Of a stretch of DNA of 64,000 nt, positions 60,889-64,000 are shown piece after piece. The DNA lies in assembly GCF_002858675.1 (NCBI RefSeq), contig NZ_PJZF01000001.1, positions 62,001 through 126,000 on the forward strand, in the 5' to 3' direction. Within the stretch, counting starts at the first letter, position 1. Each line of letters opens with the position of its first letter. Under the pieces are notes generated by a model. That model was not told where the DNA came from. It worked only from the letters and a program-made list of their open reading frames with translations, and did no database searches. The translations under genes and the position numbers were made by a program. Source of the DNA: Chimaeribacter californicus (GTDB lineage Bacteria; Pseudomonadota; Gammaproteobacteria; Enterobacterales; Enterobacteriaceae).

Positions 60889-61992
60889 CTAGCTCAGGGT
60901 GACATCCCCCAGCGGTATGCAGCTGCAACTCAGCAGCGTGCCGTCAGTGCCCAGGGCATCCTGCACCAGCGGGGCCACCTTTCCCTTCTCCAGCGTCAGG
61001 CGGCAACTGCCGCACAGCCCGGCCCGGCATGAGTAGGGAATGCGGAACCCCTGCTGCTCCAGCTGATCCAGTAACACCTCTTTTTTATTGCCGCTGAAAC
61101 GCTGGCCCTGATAGGTAATATCAACACGCTGTTCAGACGGCGCCGGGGGCGCAACCGCCACGCTGACCTTGCCGGCGGTATAGGCGCGCGGCGTGCGGGT
61201 GGAGAGGATCTCTACCGCATCGCCTGCCCGGATAATGCCGCTGTTGCGCGCCATCAGGTTCATGCCGAAATCGACGTCGCCGTTGTCCGCCGTGCGGAAG
61301 GATTGCAGCGTTTTCAGCGGCTCACCGCCCGGGTGCTTCACCCCGCGCTCGGTGCTGACGGTGGTCAGCACGCAGCGGCTGCAAGGTTTCACCGCGTCAA
61401 ACACCACGCTGCCGACCCGCAGCGCGGCCCAGCTGTCTTCGGCAAAGGCAGTGGCCCCGGCCACCACCAGGTTGGGCCGGAACTGCTCGAGTTTGATTCC
61501 GGCCGGGCAGCGCCGGCGCAGTTCCTCCAGTGATGCCTCATTAATCAGCAGGAACGGATAGCCATCCGCAAAGGTCAAAGGGGTATCGGGCGCGGCTTTG
61601 ACACGGCGGCTCAGGGTCGGCCCCAGCCAGCGTAACTGCACCTCGCGCGCCAGGTAACCGCTCAGCCAGTGATTGATGGCATCAGGGGCGATACGGGCGG
61701 TAAAATGATTACCCCAGACTTCGGTCGGGCTCTCTGTGTCACTGAATTCCCCGTAACGGATAACGGCGCTGCTGCCGTCCGGCGCGGTGATGTACAGGCC
61801 ATCCGGCAGCAGCGCCGGGGTGAACTGCACCATCTGCGGCAATTGCCGGGCGGTAATAAAGGTGCCGTCCGGCGTGGTCAGCATAAACGCCCGGTCAAAG
61901 GCCAGCCCGGCGCGCTCGGCCAGGCCCTGCGAAAGTTGCAGGCCACGCATCGATTTCACCGGATGAATGAAAAGTTTGGAGAGGGTAATCAC
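60889..61992 (-). CDS. ycbX: YcbX, MOSC-domain molybdoenzyme with ferredoxin domain
   Basis: YcbX is a molybdenum-cofactor enzyme that in E. coli reduces N-hydroxylated base analogues such as 6-hydroxylaminopurine. The 367-residue protein has an N-terminal MOSC_N barrel ([19 protein letters not shown]). The MOSC domain has the expected cysteine ligand in [15 protein letters not shown] at about residues 205-219, and a C-terminal plant-type [2Fe-2S] domain with [13 protein letters not shown] plus a last Cys in [10 protein letters not shown] chose GTG 61992 (MITLSKLF) because AAGGAG lies 6 bases upstream; an ATG at 62028 would add an unsupported extension. It is divergent from rlmL. Confidence 0.94.
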   Translation of the reverse strand: MITLSKLFIHPVKSMRGLQLSQGLAERAGLAFDRAFMLTTPDGTFITARQLPQMVQFTPALLPDGLYITAPDGSSAVIRYGEFSDTESPTEVWGNHFTARIAPDAINHWLSGYLAREVQLRWLGPTLSRRVKAAPDTPLTFADGYPFLLINEASLEELRRRCPAGIKLEQFRPNLVVAGATAFAEDSWAALRVGSVVFDAVKPCSRCVLTTVSTERGVKHPGGEPLKTLQSFRTADNGDVDFGMNLMARNSGIIRAGDAVEILSTRTPRAYTAGKVSVAVAPPAPSEQRVDITYQGQRFSGNKKEVLLDQLEQQGFRIPYSCRAGLCGSCRLTLEKGKVAPLVQDALGTDGTLLSCSCIPLGDVTLS

Positions 61993-62032
61993 TGCTGACT
62001 CCTTGCCGGCATAAATGAGAGTCAGCAACTTT

Positions 62033-62060
62033 ATGACAAGCGGGTGGGATTAGCTATAAT
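62033..62060 (+). promoter_or_regulatory. Strong sigma70 promoter for rlmL
   Basis: ATGACA (62033-62038) and TATAAT (62055-62060) with a 16-bp spacer form a near-consensus promoter. Transcription would start near 62067, giving a leader of about 27 nt before the rlmL ATG. Confidence 0.7.
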
Positions 62061-62093
62061 GCGCAACAATTTTCTATTTGGTGATAAGTCGAT

Positions 62094-64000
<1,907 letters not shown>

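Overview
This window is an ordinary core-chromosome segment of a gammaproteobacterium of the order Enterobacterales. Almost every protein aligns over its full length with its Escherichia coli K-12 counterpart as I remember it. Gene order also follows the E. coli ftsK to rlmL segment: ftsK-lolA-rarA-serS-dmsABC...pflA-pflB-focA-ycaO-ycaP-serC-aroA-cmk-rpsA-ihfB-comEC(ycaI)-msbA-lpxK...ycaQ-ycaR-kdsB-ycbJ-elyC-cmoM-mukFEB-ldtD-mepK-gloC-aspC-ompF-asnS-pncB-pepN-ssuEADCB-pyrD-zapC-ycbX-rlmL. Protein divergence is moderate, ycaL is absent between aroA and cmk, and some genes are extra. This suggests a genus outside Escherichia/Salmonella, but I cannot name the genus from the sequence.

Layout. 1-4200: the end of the DNA translocase FtsK, then lipoprotein chaperone LolA, replication-recombination factor RarA and seryl-tRNA synthetase. 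4200-9740: an anaerobic DMSO reductase cluster (dmsA, dmsB, dmsC) extended by a TorD-family chaperone (DmsD) and a NapF-type ferredoxin, with a well-placed FNR box upstream of dmsA. 9740-18280: MFS transporter YcaD, then the convergent pyruvate formate-lyase locus (focA-pflB with pflA) with an AT-rich, FNR-box-bearing control region, then ycaO and ycaP. 18490-24020: serC-aroA and cmk-rpsA-ihfB. 24250-32600: comEC-msbA-lpxK, two tandem cold-shock-domain genes, ycaQ, and ycaR-kdsB. 32780-46660: ycbJ, elyC, the tightly overlapping cmoM-mukF-mukE-mukB condensin operon, two periplasmic murein enzymes (ldtD, mepK), gloC and aspC. 46880-54280: porin ompF with its OmpR/MicF control region, asnS, pncB and pepN. 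54355-58710: the sulfonate utilisation operon ssuEADCB on the minus strand. 58998-64000: pyrD, zapC, ycbX and the 5' part of rlmL.

Common themes are anaerobic energy metabolism (dms, pfl/foc), envelope biogenesis (lolA, msbA, lpxK, kdsB, elyC, ldtD, mepK, ompF), chromosome segregation and division (ftsK, mukFEB, zapC), and translation (serS, rpsA, asnS, rlmL, cmoM). No tRNA or rRNA gene, insertion sequence, prophage, CRISPR array or toxin-antitoxin pair was recognised.

I found no clearly undescribed multi-gene system. The points most worth a second look are the dmsD plus NapF-like extension of the dms operon, the tandem cold-shock genes (one with a cspA-like thermoregulated leader, one with a ruined RNP2 motif), a comEC gene whose homology-predicted start has no ATG, GTG or TTG, the loss of catalytic-type residues in the kinase-like YcbJ, and a hairpin-rich pncB-pepN spacer.
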